This document shows, piece after piece, positions 13,091 through 21,003 of a stretch of 27,362 nt of DNA. Origin of the DNA: L227-5C sp038209275 (GTDB lineage Bacteria; Chloroflexota; Chloroflexia; Chloroheliales; Chloroheliaceae); contig JBBQXW010000068.1 of NCBI GenBank assembly GCA_038209275.1, positions 1-27,362 of the forward strand. The letters run 5' to 3'. A program made the translations under genes and the position numbers. Numbering within the stretch: position 1 is the stretch's first letter; every line of letters starts with the position of its first letter. The notes beneath the pieces were generated by a model that saw only the letters and a program-made list of their open reading frames with translations, was not told the origin of the DNA and did not search any database.

Positions 13091-14173
13091 TTAATGTTTT
13101 GGGATTGTGATATTAGGAGGCCAAATTTTCTGGTGTTCGACATACACTTTGCGATTCTCATCGCGGTAAAAATGAAAATCTTCGGGCCAATAGCGGCGGG
13201 GGTCTTGTTGAAGCAGTTCGCTAAATCCACGATATAAATCGTAATTCTGGTCAGCGAAATAATTAGGGTTGCGAAAGAACATTTCAAAATATCCGGCAAT
13301 AAATTCGGTGTCGTTCTGAAATACGTAGGGATGACCAACCGGCCAGGGTTCGCCTTGTCGGGTGCGGCCTGTATGGTAGGCACTATAGCGTTCCTGCTCA
13401 AAGCCTTTGCCCTTGATAAAAAATTCGCGGGCGCGTTCGGTAAAGAGTGAACCATCTTCGCGGTTGTGACCGGGCAGAAAGCCTTTGCTATGGCGCAGTT
13501 CGAGGGTGGGACAATCAAAGTGGTCGAGCATATGACCAAGTTCGTGCAGGAAGGGCGCTACACCGGGGGTTGGGCCATCGTAGCCTTCGTACAGGCGCGA
13601 CATAACCAGTTCCACCGCTTCGCGTTCGGGGTTGTAATCGCCACCCGCCAGACCGCCGCCTGCTTCAAAAGTTTGCTGGTTGGTGTAAAGCCAGAAATTG
13701 CGCGGGCTGGAAGTAAAGCGTTCCAAAATATCGGGGCGATAGAAAAAAGTTTCGGCCAGATGACCGGCTACCATGGCGAGAATATCTATCCGCACCTGAT
13801 TAGTAACGATTGCGCCACCTTCACCAATTACTTTAACCCGGAAATTGGGAAGCTGGATAATGCTTTGGATTAATCGGAAGAAGGCGGGACGTTCGGCATC
13901 GTCAAGCATATTAGTGATGGGGAAGTAGTAGGCCATCGCCCGCAAATCGCCAGTAGCGGCGCAAACGAGCGAGGCAAGCTGAGGTCGTAAGCTATTTTTA
14001 GTTAGATGTAGGTAATGACGAGCGGCTTCGACAATAGCTTGAACCGATACCGGGCCAATTTCGCCACACTCTACCGTCTGGTTGAGGTCGCCAATCCAAT
14101 CACCAATCTGAACGCCCGCTGGCACAAAATTGAGTCTTTTGCCGCGCAACCGCGCATAATCGAAGTCAGCCAT
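13091..14173 (-). CDS. MtfA-like (M90-type) zinc metallopeptidase
   Basis: 360 residues; AGAAGG lies 5 bases before the ATG. The zinc site is FLHELGHMLDHFD (208-220; His210, Glu211, His214). Downstream NDTEFIAGYFEMFFRNPNYF (287-306) carries Glu290, the likely third ligand, in the DEFxAxxxExFFxxP context of MtfA/M90 peptidases. The region FLHELGHMLD...LYRGFSELLQQDP follows the same family order. MtfA itself is about 265 residues, so roughly 90 residues are extra, mainly at the N-terminus (1-110, helical, unknown). There is no signal peptide or membrane segment, so it is cytosolic. MtfA of E. coli processes or titrates Mlc, but no Mlc homologue is visible here. A 154-codon overlapping frame at 13075 is a shadow. 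Confidence 0.75.
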   Translation of the reverse strand: MADFDYARLRGKRLNFVPAGVQIGDWIGDLNQTVECGEIGPVSVQAIVEAARHYLHLTKNSLRPQLASLVCAATGDLRAMAYYFPITNMLDDAERPAFFRLIQSIIQLPNFRVKVIGEGGAIVTNQVRIDILAMVAGHLAETFFYRPDILERFTSSPRNFWLYTNQQTFEAGGGLAGGDYNPEREAVELVMSRLYEGYDGPTPGVAPFLHELGHMLDHFDCPTLELRHSKGFLPGHNREDGSLFTERAREFFIKGKGFEQERYSAYHTGRTRQGEPWPVGHPYVFQNDTEFIAGYFEMFFRNPNYFADQNYDLYRGFSELLQQDPRRYWPEDFHFYRDENRKVYVEHQKIWPPNITIPKH

Positions 14174-14244
14174 TAGAACCTTCTCTCTACCTTTAACTTT
14201 TACCAGGTTTGCCTTATCAAAAAAATTACTAACACAACTTGAAT

Positions 14245-14304
14245 TTAGTTTAATGTTATTTTGAAAAAATTCTATAGAATTTTTTCAAAATAACATTAAA
14301 CTAA
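14245..14304. terminator. 60-bp perfect palindrome at the end of the TPR gene
   Basis: Arms 14245-14274 and 14275-14304 are perfectly complementary over 30 bp with no spacer (centre TCTATAGA). It is AT-rich. The last three codons of the TPR gene, including the stop, lie in the right arm. It could act as a transcript terminator or 3' stabiliser on the minus strand, though the stem is weak in G/C. Confidence 0.6.
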
Positions 14305-15237
14305 TGAAATGATTGGGCCAGTGCCAGTATTTTGCTCTAGCTTGCGTATTTTTGCAAGCGTAACTGCACTAGAACCATACAGTTCTTCTTCGATAGCGGC
14401 AATTTGCTTTAGTTCGGCGATGGTTTTCTTCTTATAGCCCAAAGTCTGAAGAATATCGGCCCGCGTCTGGTGCAAGAAAAGGCGGTCAAGTGGAGTAGGT
14501 GGCTCAAGCTGAAGGGCGTAATTCAGATCGCGTAAGGCCAATTGATATTCGCCGATGGCTCGGTAGAGTAAGCCCCGTTTTTGATAAAGGAAAGTATTGC
14601 CGCGCTGGTTGAGCAAAACGGTATAATCGGCGATGGCCTGTTCATTGTAGCCCAGGCGGGCGCAAATTTCGGCCCGGTCGCTAAGAATAGAAAAATTACC
14701 CGGTTCGAGTTCAAACCAGCGACTATAGTCGGCTAAGGCTTGCTCGTATTCGCCCAGTTCTTTAGAGAGCCGAGCGCGGGCGCGGATATAGGAGCGGTTT
14801 GCGGGGTCAAGCTTAAGCGCCATCGTGTAATCGGAAAGGGCGGCCCGACCTTGCTTTTCCCGGTAGGCGTGATTTTCACGGCCCTGTGCCGTCGAAAAAG
14901 CCAGGTATTCATGAAGACGGGCGCGACTCCAGTAAGTCGGTGCGCGCCGCAAATCTAATTTTAAGGCTACGTCGTAATTTACAAAAGCCGAGTCGTAATC
15001 TTTGAGAAAGGCGAAATTTTCAGCTCGCAATACCCAGGCTTCCACCGATTTGCGGTTCAAAGCAATAACGGTATGCAAATCGTCCAGCGCGGCCTGGTAT
15101 TGTTTCAATACGAAGTATACGCGGGCGCGCTCAAAGCGTGCCGCTATATCGTGCGAATTTTGCTCAATCCGCGCATTTAAAGCGTTTAATAAAGCCTCGG
15201 ATTCGTTCTCACTCGAATCCGCCAAATTCTGACTCAT
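14296..15237 (-). CDS. Tetratricopeptide repeat protein
   Basis: 313 residues, essentially all TPR helices. Repeats are visible at about 34-67 (AARFERARVYFVLKQYQAALDDLHTVIALN), 68-101, 102-147 (with an insert FSTAQGRENHAYREKQGRA), 148-180, 181-215 and 216-255, each with the A-Y/L-G-Y-A-P spacing and ending in L-D/E-P. No signal peptide or membrane segment is seen. TPR arrays bind other proteins; the partner cannot be told from the sequence. The ATG at 15237 has only a weak Shine-Dalgarno. The protein has its own promoter, and its 3' end lies inside a 60-bp palindrome, so it is probably a single-gene unit separate from the peptidase 120 bp downstream. Confidence 0.85.
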   Translation of the reverse strand: MSQNLADSSENESEALLNALNARIEQNSHDIAARFERARVYFVLKQYQAALDDLHTVIALNRKSVEAWVLRAENFAFLKDYDSAFVNYDVALKLDLRRAPTYWSRARLHEYLAFSTAQGRENHAYREKQGRAALSDYTMALKLDPANRSYIRARARLSKELGEYEQALADYSRWFELEPGNFSILSDRAEICARLGYNEQAIADYTVLLNQRGNTFLYQKRGLLYRAIGEYQLALRDLNYALQLEPPTPLDRLFLHQTRADILQTLGYKKKTIAELKQIAAIEEELYGSSAVTLAKIRKLEQNTGTGPIISLV

Positions 15238-15280
15238 ACATGTTGCCCATCACTCAATTGGTCAACTTAACATTAAAGTT

Positions 15281-15286
15281 ATTATA
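15281..15286 (-). promoter_or_regulatory. -10 element for the TPR gene
   Basis: TATAAT on the minus strand (15286-15281), about 44 bases before the ATG. A GTTGCA with a 16-bp spacer could serve as a weak -35. Confidence 0.4.
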
Positions 15287-15511
15287 CACCAAAAATGTTG
15301 ATTGCAACAGCAGTTCGATTACATTTTCCTGACAGTTTGGTGATTTATCAGGGTTATTATCTTTTGTAATAAAAATTCGGGCTTATTGATAAGATTAGAA
15401 TAACTCCATAAATTAAGAATTGACCACCTTTAGTTCTTGTCCAAACAAGAGAAGTAGGCTAAAATTAAAGGGCAGCAGATTGTCCTATAATTAAATGCAG
15501 GAGGAAGTTTT

Positions 15512-15973
15512 ATGGCAGATAGCAAAGCGGGAATGTCGCCGAAACCGACGGTTGGAGTGTACAATACGGGAGAAGCGAGTCGCCAAACAACCAATGCTAC
15601 TACTGGCTCACCCCAAACGAACGCGGGGGTCTATGAAACCGAAGCCGACGAAGGGCCACGCCGCAGCCGGGTGGTGCGGGTAGTGCGCCGTCCGCGCCGC
15701 AGTACCTGGCTTTACTGGTTGAGTGCCGGTATTGCCGATATTGCCGATTCGGTGGAACGCACCAATCATTATCTGGAACAGAACCGCCCCGCTAAAGCGA
15801 CCGAAGCATTTGTAGATGTGTTCAGTTTGCGCCGCTTTGCGCCGATATTGCCGGGTGGCGGCGTTTTGCGGGGCGCGAAACACCCGCCCGAACCAGTAAT
15901 ACCAAGTGCTACCTCCGAAGGCGGGCGGGCCGTAGCTCCCGCCGTTCGTGCCACTAACCAACCGCCCAGATAA
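15512..15973 (+). CDS. Small Arg-rich hypothetical protein
   Basis: 153 residues with a strong Shine-Dalgarno (GGAGGAAG about 5 bases before the ATG) and a powerful terminator 15 bp after the stop, which support a real gene. The N-terminal 45 residues are low-complexity and polar (Thr, Gly, Ala, Pro). Then comes a basic patch PRRSRVVRVVRRPRRS (about 49-64), a moderately hydrophobic stretch WLYWLSAGIADIADSV (66-81), and FVDVFSLRRFAPILPGGGVLRG (about 99-120). The tail is disordered. The basic patch next to an amphipathic segment suggests membrane-surface or nucleic-acid association, but I recognise no family. It stands alone. Confidence 0.65.
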   Translation: MADSKAGMSPKPTVGVYNTGEASRQTTNATTGSPQTNAGVYETEADEGPRRSRVVRVVRRPRRSTWLYWLSAGIADIADSVERTNHYLEQNRPAKATEAFVDVFSLRRFAPILPGGGVLRGAKHPPEPVIPSATSEGGRAVAPAVRATNQPPR

Positions 15974-15987
15974 ATTTATTTCAAGTC

Positions 15988-16047
15988 AAAATAGTACAGC
16001 AATAAAACCCGACTGGATAGGGTCGGGTTTTATTGCTGTACTATTTT
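15988..16047. terminator. Strong bidirectional terminator
   Basis: Arms of 26 bp (15988-16013 and 16022-16047; core ACCCGAC/GTCGGGT) are perfectly complementary with an 8-nt loop, and end in TTTT on the plus strand. It follows the small Arg-rich gene and insulates the palindromic tract to its right. Confidence 0.85.
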
Positions 16048-16066
16048 GGCCTATGTTCTGGCAATA

Positions 16067-16141
16067 GGGTGAGCGTCAGCAAAACCTGGACGTTCACGTC
16101 CGGGTTGGCTTGACCCTGATGCAAAGAATTGACGCTGACCC
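16067..16141. repeat. Palindromic element 1 (GGGTGAGCGTCA ends)
   Basis: GGGTGAGCGTCA (16067-16078) faces TGACGCTGACCC (16130-16141), one mismatch. An inner hairpin, GGACGTTCACGTCC, lies between. It is preceded by CTGGCAAT, as is element 2. Confidence 0.7.
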
Positions 16142-16150
16142 CTGGCAATT

Positions 16151-16415
16151 GGGTGTGCGTCAATTTTTTGCAATACCCGACCATTTATGGCTGACTCTTA
16201 TCCACATCTGAACCCGGACATGAATGTCCGGGCTAAAAAAGGCTGGTTTATTTCTTAGCCCGGACATTCATGTCCGGGTATTTGAACCCAAATCTGCATT
16301 GTGGGTAAGAGTCAGCTATTTATGGTCGGGCTAAAAATAAATGAGCTTTCCGTTCTTAGCCCGACCATTCATGGTCGGGTTCTCTTTAGCTCGATGCAAA
16401 AATTGACGCTCACCC
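16151..16415. repeat. Palindromic element 2, nested hairpins
   Basis: Outer ends GGGTGTGCGTCAATTTTT and the complement of GGGTGAGCGTCAATTTTT (to 16415) bound 265 bp. Nested inside are a GCTGACTCTTA pair, a 24-bp perfect inverted pair (16213-16236 and 16255-16278, CCCGGACATGAATGTCCGGG plus CTAA), and copies of CCCGACCATTCATGG. No frame spans it. It may be a non-autonomous mobile element or a stack of hairpin repeats. Confidence 0.7.
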
Positions 16416-16507
16416 GCGCCCCTTTTCAGCTTGCTAGAAAACTTTTCTTATGGTAAGATTCGGGTGTTGGTTTTCGTATGAAGTTAAGTGGAAAGGAAAC
16501 ACAAAAA

Positions 16508-16582
16508 ATGCCATCTATTAAATTGCTCTCGAACAAACAGGTACGCCTGTATTCTACTGTGCTTGAGCATTATCCAGAATAG
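16508..16582 (+). CDS. Possible 24-codon leader or decayed ORF
   Basis: ATG with GGAAAGGAAAC about 6-10 bases upstream encodes MPSIKLLSNKQVRLYSTVLE-HYPE, then stops. It precedes the ABC exporter by about 190 bp. It could be an upstream leader peptide or the stump of a truncated gene. No family recognised. Confidence 0.2.
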   Translation: MPSIKLLSNKQVRLYSTVLEHYPE

Positions 16583-16768
16583 GTTTAGCAGCTTCCGGCG
16601 TAACGGATGTGTATCCAATGCGCGCAGCCGAGTTGAAACCCCTGGATAGTTTTCCCCAATTATTTTGATTCTCCTCTCAGCGCCAGTTTAACCGGGCGAA
16701 CCTGACGACCTCATTGACTTGAGGTGGTTGTATTGTGCTGCCTGATTACTATATTTGAGGAGAAATTT

Positions 16769-18505
16769 GTGAATTCTCGAAGCAAGAAGTTCTTGTCTTA
16801 TTACAGACCCTATTTAGGTCTGGTTTTTGCTGACCTGCTATGTGCCTTTGTGGTATCGGCAATTACGCTGCTATTGCCTTTGTGTACAAGCTACATCACC
16901 AAAAATCTACTAGCCGAAAATACGCCCAATGCGCTTAACCAAATCTATGCGATGGGCGCTGTTATGCTGGCACTGGTGGCCCTGCATACTGCCTGTAACA
17001 TGTTTGTTGACTATAAGGGGCATATGATGGGGGCGATGATGGAAAGGGATATGCGGCGCGAATTATTTGAGCATTATCAAAAACTATCGTTTAGTTTTTA
17101 TGATGAGCAAAAAACCGGCCAGCTAATGACGCGCATCACCAACGATACTTTGTCGCTTTCCGAACTCTATCATCATGGACCTGAAGACCTCAGCATTGCG
17201 TTATTGAAATTTGTCGGCGCGTTCCTCATCTTAATCAATATCAATGTTGAGCTTACCTTAATCGTCTTTCTCTTTTTGCCGATCATGGCGGTTTATGCCT
17301 TTTATTTCAACAAGCGCATGAATATTGCGCTAAGAATCAGCAAAGATAGAGTCGGCGACATCAATGCCCAGGTTGAAGATAGCCTTGCAGGTATCCGGGT
17401 GGTAAAGTCGTTTACCAACGAAGAGACTGAAAAAAGGAAGTTCGCTTACGAAAACAAGCGATTTATTGACAGCAGGCGAGATGGTTATAAGAGTGAAGCC
17501 TACTTTTCTGGCGGGATGGTTGCGTTCACTCAACTCATTACGATTGTAGTGATTATCTTTGGCGGGGCGGCTATTGTTAATGCTACTTTGGATTTGTCCG
17601 ATTTGCTGACTTATTTGTTATATGTGGCTATTCTCATAGACCCAATTCAGCGACTAATTAATTTCGCCAGATTGTATCAGGAAGGAATTACCGGGTTTAG
17701 TCGGTATATGGATATGTTGGAAGTGGAGCCAGATATTCAAGACGCAGCCGATGCAATTGAGCTTGCCCACGTTCAAGGAAATATAGAATTCAAGGAGGTA
17801 AGCTTCAAGTATAGGGAAGACTACAATTATGTCCTGAAGAATTTGTCGCTGGATATAAAAGTGGGCGAATATGTGGCGCTGGTAGGATATTCAGGGGTTG
17901 GTAAAACCACCCTGTGTTCATTAATTCCGCGTTTCTATGAAGTGACTGAGGGTAAGATACTGCTGGATGGGAAAAACATTCAGGATATTAGCCTGCGCTC
18001 ATTGAGAAGGAATATCGGGATTGTCCAGCAAGATGTTTATTTGTTTGCCGGGACAGTCGCAGAGAATATTCGCTACGGTAAACTTGAGGCAACCAGGGAA
18101 GAAATCATCGAGGCTGCCAAAAAAGCCAATGCCCATGACTTTATCATGGCCTTACCAGATGGCTACGATACGGATATTGGTCAACGCGGCGTAAAATTAT
18201 CCGGCGGGCAGAAGCAAAGATTGAGTATTGCACGGGTTTTCTTAAAAGACCCGCCGATTATCATTTTCGATGAGGCGACCAGTGCATTAGATAACGAAAG
18301 CGAAAAGGCGGTGCAAGCGGCATTGGAGCAGTTGACCACCAACCGCACAACTCTGGTGATAGCCCATCGTCTGTCAACCGTCAGAAATGCCCAAAGAATA
18401 GTGGTATTGGGCGATAACGGGCTGGAAGAACAAGGGTCGCACCAGGAATTAATCGCACGCGGAGGAGCCTATGCCAATCTGTACAACACTCAAGTAAAAA
18501 TATAA
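16769..18505 (+). CDS. ABC exporter half-transporter (membrane domain fused to ATPase)
   Basis: 578 residues from the GTG at 16769, which has GAGGAG 6 bases upstream; a GTG at 16724 would add 15 residues without a ribosome site. Residues about 5-310 form the six-helix type I exporter domain with long cytoplasmic extensions (MERDMRRELFEHYQKLSFSFYDEQKTGQLMTRITND). The ATPase has Walker A GYSGVGKTTL (373-382), Q-loop QQDVYLF, signature LSGGQKQRL (477-485), Walker B IIIFDEATSALD (497-508) and H-loop IAHRLSTV (His533). All catalytic residues are present, so it can act as a homodimer like MsbA or BmrA. Substrate unknown; possibly a lipid or drug. The sequence style and lower G+C resemble Firmicutes exporters, so transfer is possible. 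Confidence 0.92.
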   Translation: MNSRSKKFLSYYRPYLGLVFADLLCAFVVSAITLLLPLCTSYITKNLLAENTPNALNQIYAMGAVMLALVALHTACNMFVDYKGHMMGAMMERDMRRELFEHYQKLSFSFYDEQKTGQLMTRITNDTLSLSELYHHGPEDLSIALLKFVGAFLILININVELTLIVFLFLPIMAVYAFYFNKRMNIALRISKDRVGDINAQVEDSLAGIRVVKSFTNEETEKRKFAYENKRFIDSRRDGYKSEAYFSGGMVAFTQLITIVVIIFGGAAIVNATLDLSDLLTYLLYVAILIDPIQRLINFARLYQEGITGFSRYMDMLEVEPDIQDAADAIELAHVQGNIEFKEVSFKYREDYNYVLKNLSLDIKVGEYVALVGYSGVGKTTLCSLIPRFYEVTEGKILLDGKNIQDISLRSLRRNIGIVQQDVYLFAGTVAENIRYGKLEATREEIIEAAKKANAHDFIMALPDGYDTDIGQRGVKLSGGQKQRLSIARVFLKDPPIIIFDEATSALDNESEKAVQAALEQLTTNRTTLVIAHRLSTVRNAQRIVVLGDNGLEEQGSHQELIARGGAYANLYNTQVKI

Positions 18506-18537
18506 CTCCCGGTTCGGCATTAGTGACCAATTAGGCT

Positions 18538-18573
18538 GGCTCTTTTGAAATTTTGCAGAATTTCAAAAGAGCC
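18538..18573. terminator. Hairpin after the ABC exporter
   Basis: GGCTCTTTTGAAATT (18538-18552) pairs perfectly with AATTTCAAAAGAGCC (18559-18573), loop of 6. No T-run follows on the plus strand, so termination is uncertain. The right arm holds the likely -35 of the next gene. Confidence 0.55.
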
Positions 18574-18589
18574 GGAAAAAGTGTATAAT
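18561..18589 (+). promoter_or_regulatory. Promoter of the Uma2 gene
   Basis: TTTCAA (18561-18566), a 17-bp spacer and TATAAT (18584-18589), about 26 bases before the ATG. The -35 overlaps the preceding hairpin arm, so folding and transcription start may interfere. Confidence 0.5.
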
Positions 18590-18615
18590 CAAGTGGCACG
18601 AAGGGAGAACAAAGA

Positions 18616-19191
18616 ATGGCACTACGAGCCAGGGCAACTGATGCAGAGCGAACCTATTCGCCGGAAGAATTTGAAGCCCTACCAGAATTTAACGAGAGAT
18701 ACGAACTGGTTGATGGAAAGCTGGTGAAAAAACCCATGCCCGGTGGTGAACACGGTTCGATTGCACGGCGTATCAACAAGCACCTTAATTTGTATGACCC
18801 CGAAGACAAATTGGGGATGATGTGGTTCGACACTACTTTCGATGTTGGTACAGGCTGGATGCCTATCCCTGATTTGGGCTATGTAGTGGCGAGCCGTATT
18901 CCATCAATAACCGAAAAAGCGATTCGATGCGTGCCAGATTTGGTGGTCGAAATTCATTCGCCAAGCGACCTGCGAAGCAAACCCGAACGCGAAGCCGCCG
19001 AAAGAAAAATTAGAGACTGGCAAAATGTCGGCGTGCGTATCATCTGGGCGGTTAACCCTGAGACAAAAAGCGTGGCGGTTTATCATCCCAATCAGCCCAC
19101 CCCGGTTCAAGAGCTAGTAATGAACGAAGAGCTTGATGCCGAAGACGTAATTCCCGGCTTCAAAATGAAGTTGAGCGAAATTTTTGGGTAA
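18616..19191 (+). CDS. Uma2-family (DUF820) PD-(D/E)XK nuclease-like protein
   Basis: 191 residues; AAGGGAG lies upstream of the ATG. The family start YSPEEFEALPEFNERYELVDGKLV (14-37) holds the first conserved Glu (Glu30). The core PDLVVEIHSPSD (107-118) supplies Asp108 and Glu112, followed by a helix with Lys residues (ERKIRDWQNVGVRIIWAVNPE, 129-149). The last part, SVAVYHPN...DVIPGFKMKLSEIFG, is the typical Uma2 ending. Members have the restriction-endonuclease fold and occur in many copies in cyanobacteria and Chloroflexota; some belong to mobile or conflict systems, most are untested. It has its own promoter; palindromic repeats follow the stop directly. Confidence 0.85.
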   Translation: MALRARATDAERTYSPEEFEALPEFNERYELVDGKLVKKPMPGGEHGSIARRINKHLNLYDPEDKLGMMWFDTTFDVGTGWMPIPDLGYVVASRIPSITEKAIRCVPDLVVEIHSPSDLRSKPEREAAERKIRDWQNVGVRIIWAVNPETKSVAVYHPNQPTPVQELVMNEELDAEDVIPGFKMKLSEIFG

Positions 19192-19479
19192 AGAACAACG
19201 TCCGTAGGGGCGAATCGCATACGCCCTGTTGACCTGGCACCGCGTTCAAGGGCGTATGCGATTCGCCCCTACGAAAAACGGAAACTTAATTTTTAACGCT
19301 GCCTAAGTGCCTAATCCGAAAGGCGAATGCAATTAGCCCCTACCCCAGACCCCGGCCCCAATAACACTGCAACTTCCTATAATTAAACCCGACTGATAAC
19401 TGAGGACTGATAACGCATAACTATCTGTGTCCATCTGTGCTAATTCGTGTTCATCTGTGTTCCTTCCTAAAAATTTCAC
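19192..19479. other. Repeat-filled gap between convergent uma2 and gltD
   Basis: It contains palindrome copy D, a decayed copy, a tract of GACTGATAACTGAGGACTG heptad-like repeats (19384-19415) and a TCTGTGTCCATCTGTGCTAA-type repeat (19423-19462). No gene is seen. Confidence 0.6.
19203..19273. repeat. Palindromic dispersed repeat, copy D
   Basis: Perfect 25-bp arms (19203-19227 and 19249-19273) start CGTAGGGGCGAATCGCATAC. The spacer TGTTGACCTGGCACCGCGTTC is close to that of copy A. A decayed copy (GGCGAATGCAATTAGCCCCT) follows near 19321-19341. Confidence 0.85.
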
Positions 19480-19507
19480 AAAAAAAAAGTCGGTAAACTG
19501 CACCGAC
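19480..19507 (-). terminator. Terminator of the gltBD operon
   Basis: On the minus strand GTCGGT (19507-19502), a 7-nt loop, ACCGAC (19494-19489), then nine T (19488-19480). It lies 33 bp past the gltD stop. Confidence 0.85.
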
Positions 19508-19539
19508 GCTTGTGTCTGCTTGCTATTTGAGGTTAAAGT

Positions 19540-21003
19540 CTATGAGGCTGAGGCGACGGTATTGGCGGCAGGCAGACGTACTTTGCCCGTCAGATATTTA
19601 TCTACCCCTCTGGCAGCGTCGCGACCTTCCGCAATCGCCCAGACCACCAGCGATTGACCGCGCACCATATCGCCCGCCGCAAACACGCCCGGCACGTTCG
19701 TCATCTTGTCGTGATTAGTCCAGACACCACCGTGTTTATTCAGACGCAACTTTAGTTCAGCAACCAGTCCTTTGTGAACAGGCCCGGTAAAGCCCGCCGC
19801 CAGCAGCACCAGTTCGGTCTCTATTACAAAATCCGAAGCGGGGATTTCCTCAAAGTAGCGATTGCCATGCTCATCGAACTTAATCTCCACCTTGACCGCG
19901 TGCAGTCGTTCGAGCTTGCCGTTCCCTCCCTCGAAGCGCCGGGTCGCCATACTAAATTCCTGCTTGCCGCCTTCTTCGTGCGAAGTAGATTTCTGGAAAA
20001 TTAGCGGCGGTTCGGGCCAGGGATTGTTGAGCGGACGCTCTTTGGGTGGCGGCGGCTTATGCTCGAATTGAATAACCTCTTTTGCCCCTTGCCGTAGCGA
20101 CGTACCTAGACAGTCGCTGCCGGTATCACCGCCGCCGATAATCACCACCGTTTTGTCGGTTGCCAGAATATCGGCCTCGTCTACGCTATTGCCCAGGTTG
20201 CGGCGGTTCTGTTGGGTCAGGTAATCCATCGCGAAATGCACTCCGTCCAGTTCACGGCCCGGCACGTGCAAATCACGCGGCTGTTCTGCCCCAACCGTCA
20301 GCACAATCGCGTCAAAATCCTGCCGCAGTTCTCTGACTGTAACGTCTACCCCAACGTGAGTATTCAGCCGCCACTGAATACCTTCTGCCGTCATCAAATC
20401 GAGGCGGCGCTGCAACACCGATTTGTCCATTTTGAAATCGGGTATACCGTAAATTAATAGCCCGCCCGCCCGGTCAGCCTTCTCGAAAACCGTCACCAGA
20501 TGTCCGGCCCGGTTCAGTTGCTCGGCGCAGGCCAGACCCGCCGGGCCAGAACCGATTACCGCCACCCGGTTGCCAGTGCGACGAGTCGGCGGATGCGGCG
20601 TAATCCAGCCTTCCTCGAAGCCCCGGTCTATAATCGAAACCTCGATTTGCTTGATTGTCACCGGGTCTTCATTGATGCCCAGCACACAGGCCGCTTCACA
20701 CGGGGCAGGACAGACCCGCCCGGTAAATTCGGGGAAATTGTTGGTCGCCAACAGTACGTCCAGCGCTTCGCGCCAGCGATTTTCGTAGACCAAATCGTTA
20801 AAGTCGGGAATAACATTGCCCAACGGACAGCCCTGGTGACAGAACGGAATACCACAATCCATACAGCGGGCCGATTGCTCCTGCACTTCGGCTTCGCTCA
20901 TCGGGTGCGGTATCTCGTTGTAATCCTTCAGACGCTCCTCGACTGGACGGTAAGGGGCGTTCTTGCGCTGAATCTCGATAAAGCCAGTTAGTTTTTTAGC
21001 CAT
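19540..21003 (-). CDS. gltD: Glutamate synthase small (beta) subunit
   Basis: 487 residues, the usual GltD length. It passes electrons from NADPH through FAD and iron-sulphur clusters to the large subunit, which makes two glutamates from glutamine and 2-oxoglutarate. The N-terminal cluster ligands are visible: CMDCGIPFCHQGCP (Cys47, 50, 55, 59) and CPAPCEAAC (98-106). The FAD motif is VAVIGSGPAGLACAEQL (148-164). The NADPH motif is VVIIGGGDTGSDC, and GVFAAGDMVRGQSLVVWAIAEGR near the end is the second FAD contact. It overlaps the end of gltB by 8 bp (ATGGCTAA), with GGGAGG 12 bases upstream, so translation is coupled. A terminator follows. Confidence 0.97.
   Translation of the reverse strand: MAKKLTGFIEIQRKNAPYRPVEERLKDYNEIPHPMSEAEVQEQSARCMDCGIPFCHQGCPLGNVIPDFNDLVYENRWREALDVLLATNNFPEFTGRVCPAPCEAACVLGINEDPVTIKQIEVSIIDRGFEEGWITPHPPTRRTGNRVAVIGSGPAGLACAEQLNRAGHLVTVFEKADRAGGLLIYGIPDFKMDKSVLQRRLDLMTAEGIQWRLNTHVGVDVTVRELRQDFDAIVLTVGAEQPRDLHVPGRELDGVHFAMDYLTQQNRRNLGNSVDEADILATDKTVVIIGGGDTGSDCLGTSLRQGAKEVIQFEHKPPPPKERPLNNPWPEPPLIFQKSTSHEEGGKQEFSMATRRFEGGNGKLERLHAVKVEIKFDEHGNRYFEEIPASDFVIETELVLLAAGFTGPVHKGLVAELKLRLNKHGGVWTNHDKMTNVPGVFAAGDMVRGQSLVVWAIAEGRDAARGVDKYLTGKVRLPAANTVASAS

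Larger units (their letters stand above)
15974..16768. other. 795-bp region before the ABC exporter
   Basis: It contains the strong terminator, the two palindromic elements, the possible 24-codon frame and a small hairpin (ACCTCA/TGAGGT near 16709-16725) just before the exporter's Shine-Dalgarno. Nothing else is recognised. The exporter promoter is not obvious. Confidence 0.55.

Noticed and set aside
13075..13539. 154-codon minus frame
   Set aside because: Shadow in another frame of the MtfA-like peptidase, which has the HELGH motif and a good start.
15608..15961. 117-codon minus frame opposite the small Arg-rich gene
   Set aside because: No Shine-Dalgarno; the plus frame has GGAGGAAG and a terminator.
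16199..16207. Perfect DnaA box TTATCCACA
   Set aside because: A single copy inside a palindromic element, with no cluster, AT-rich region or dnaA/dnaN nearby; probably chance.
16067..16415. CRISPR-like array from repeated CCCGGACATTCATG units
   Set aside because: The units are inverted and nested, not direct repeats with uniform spacers, and no cas genes are present.
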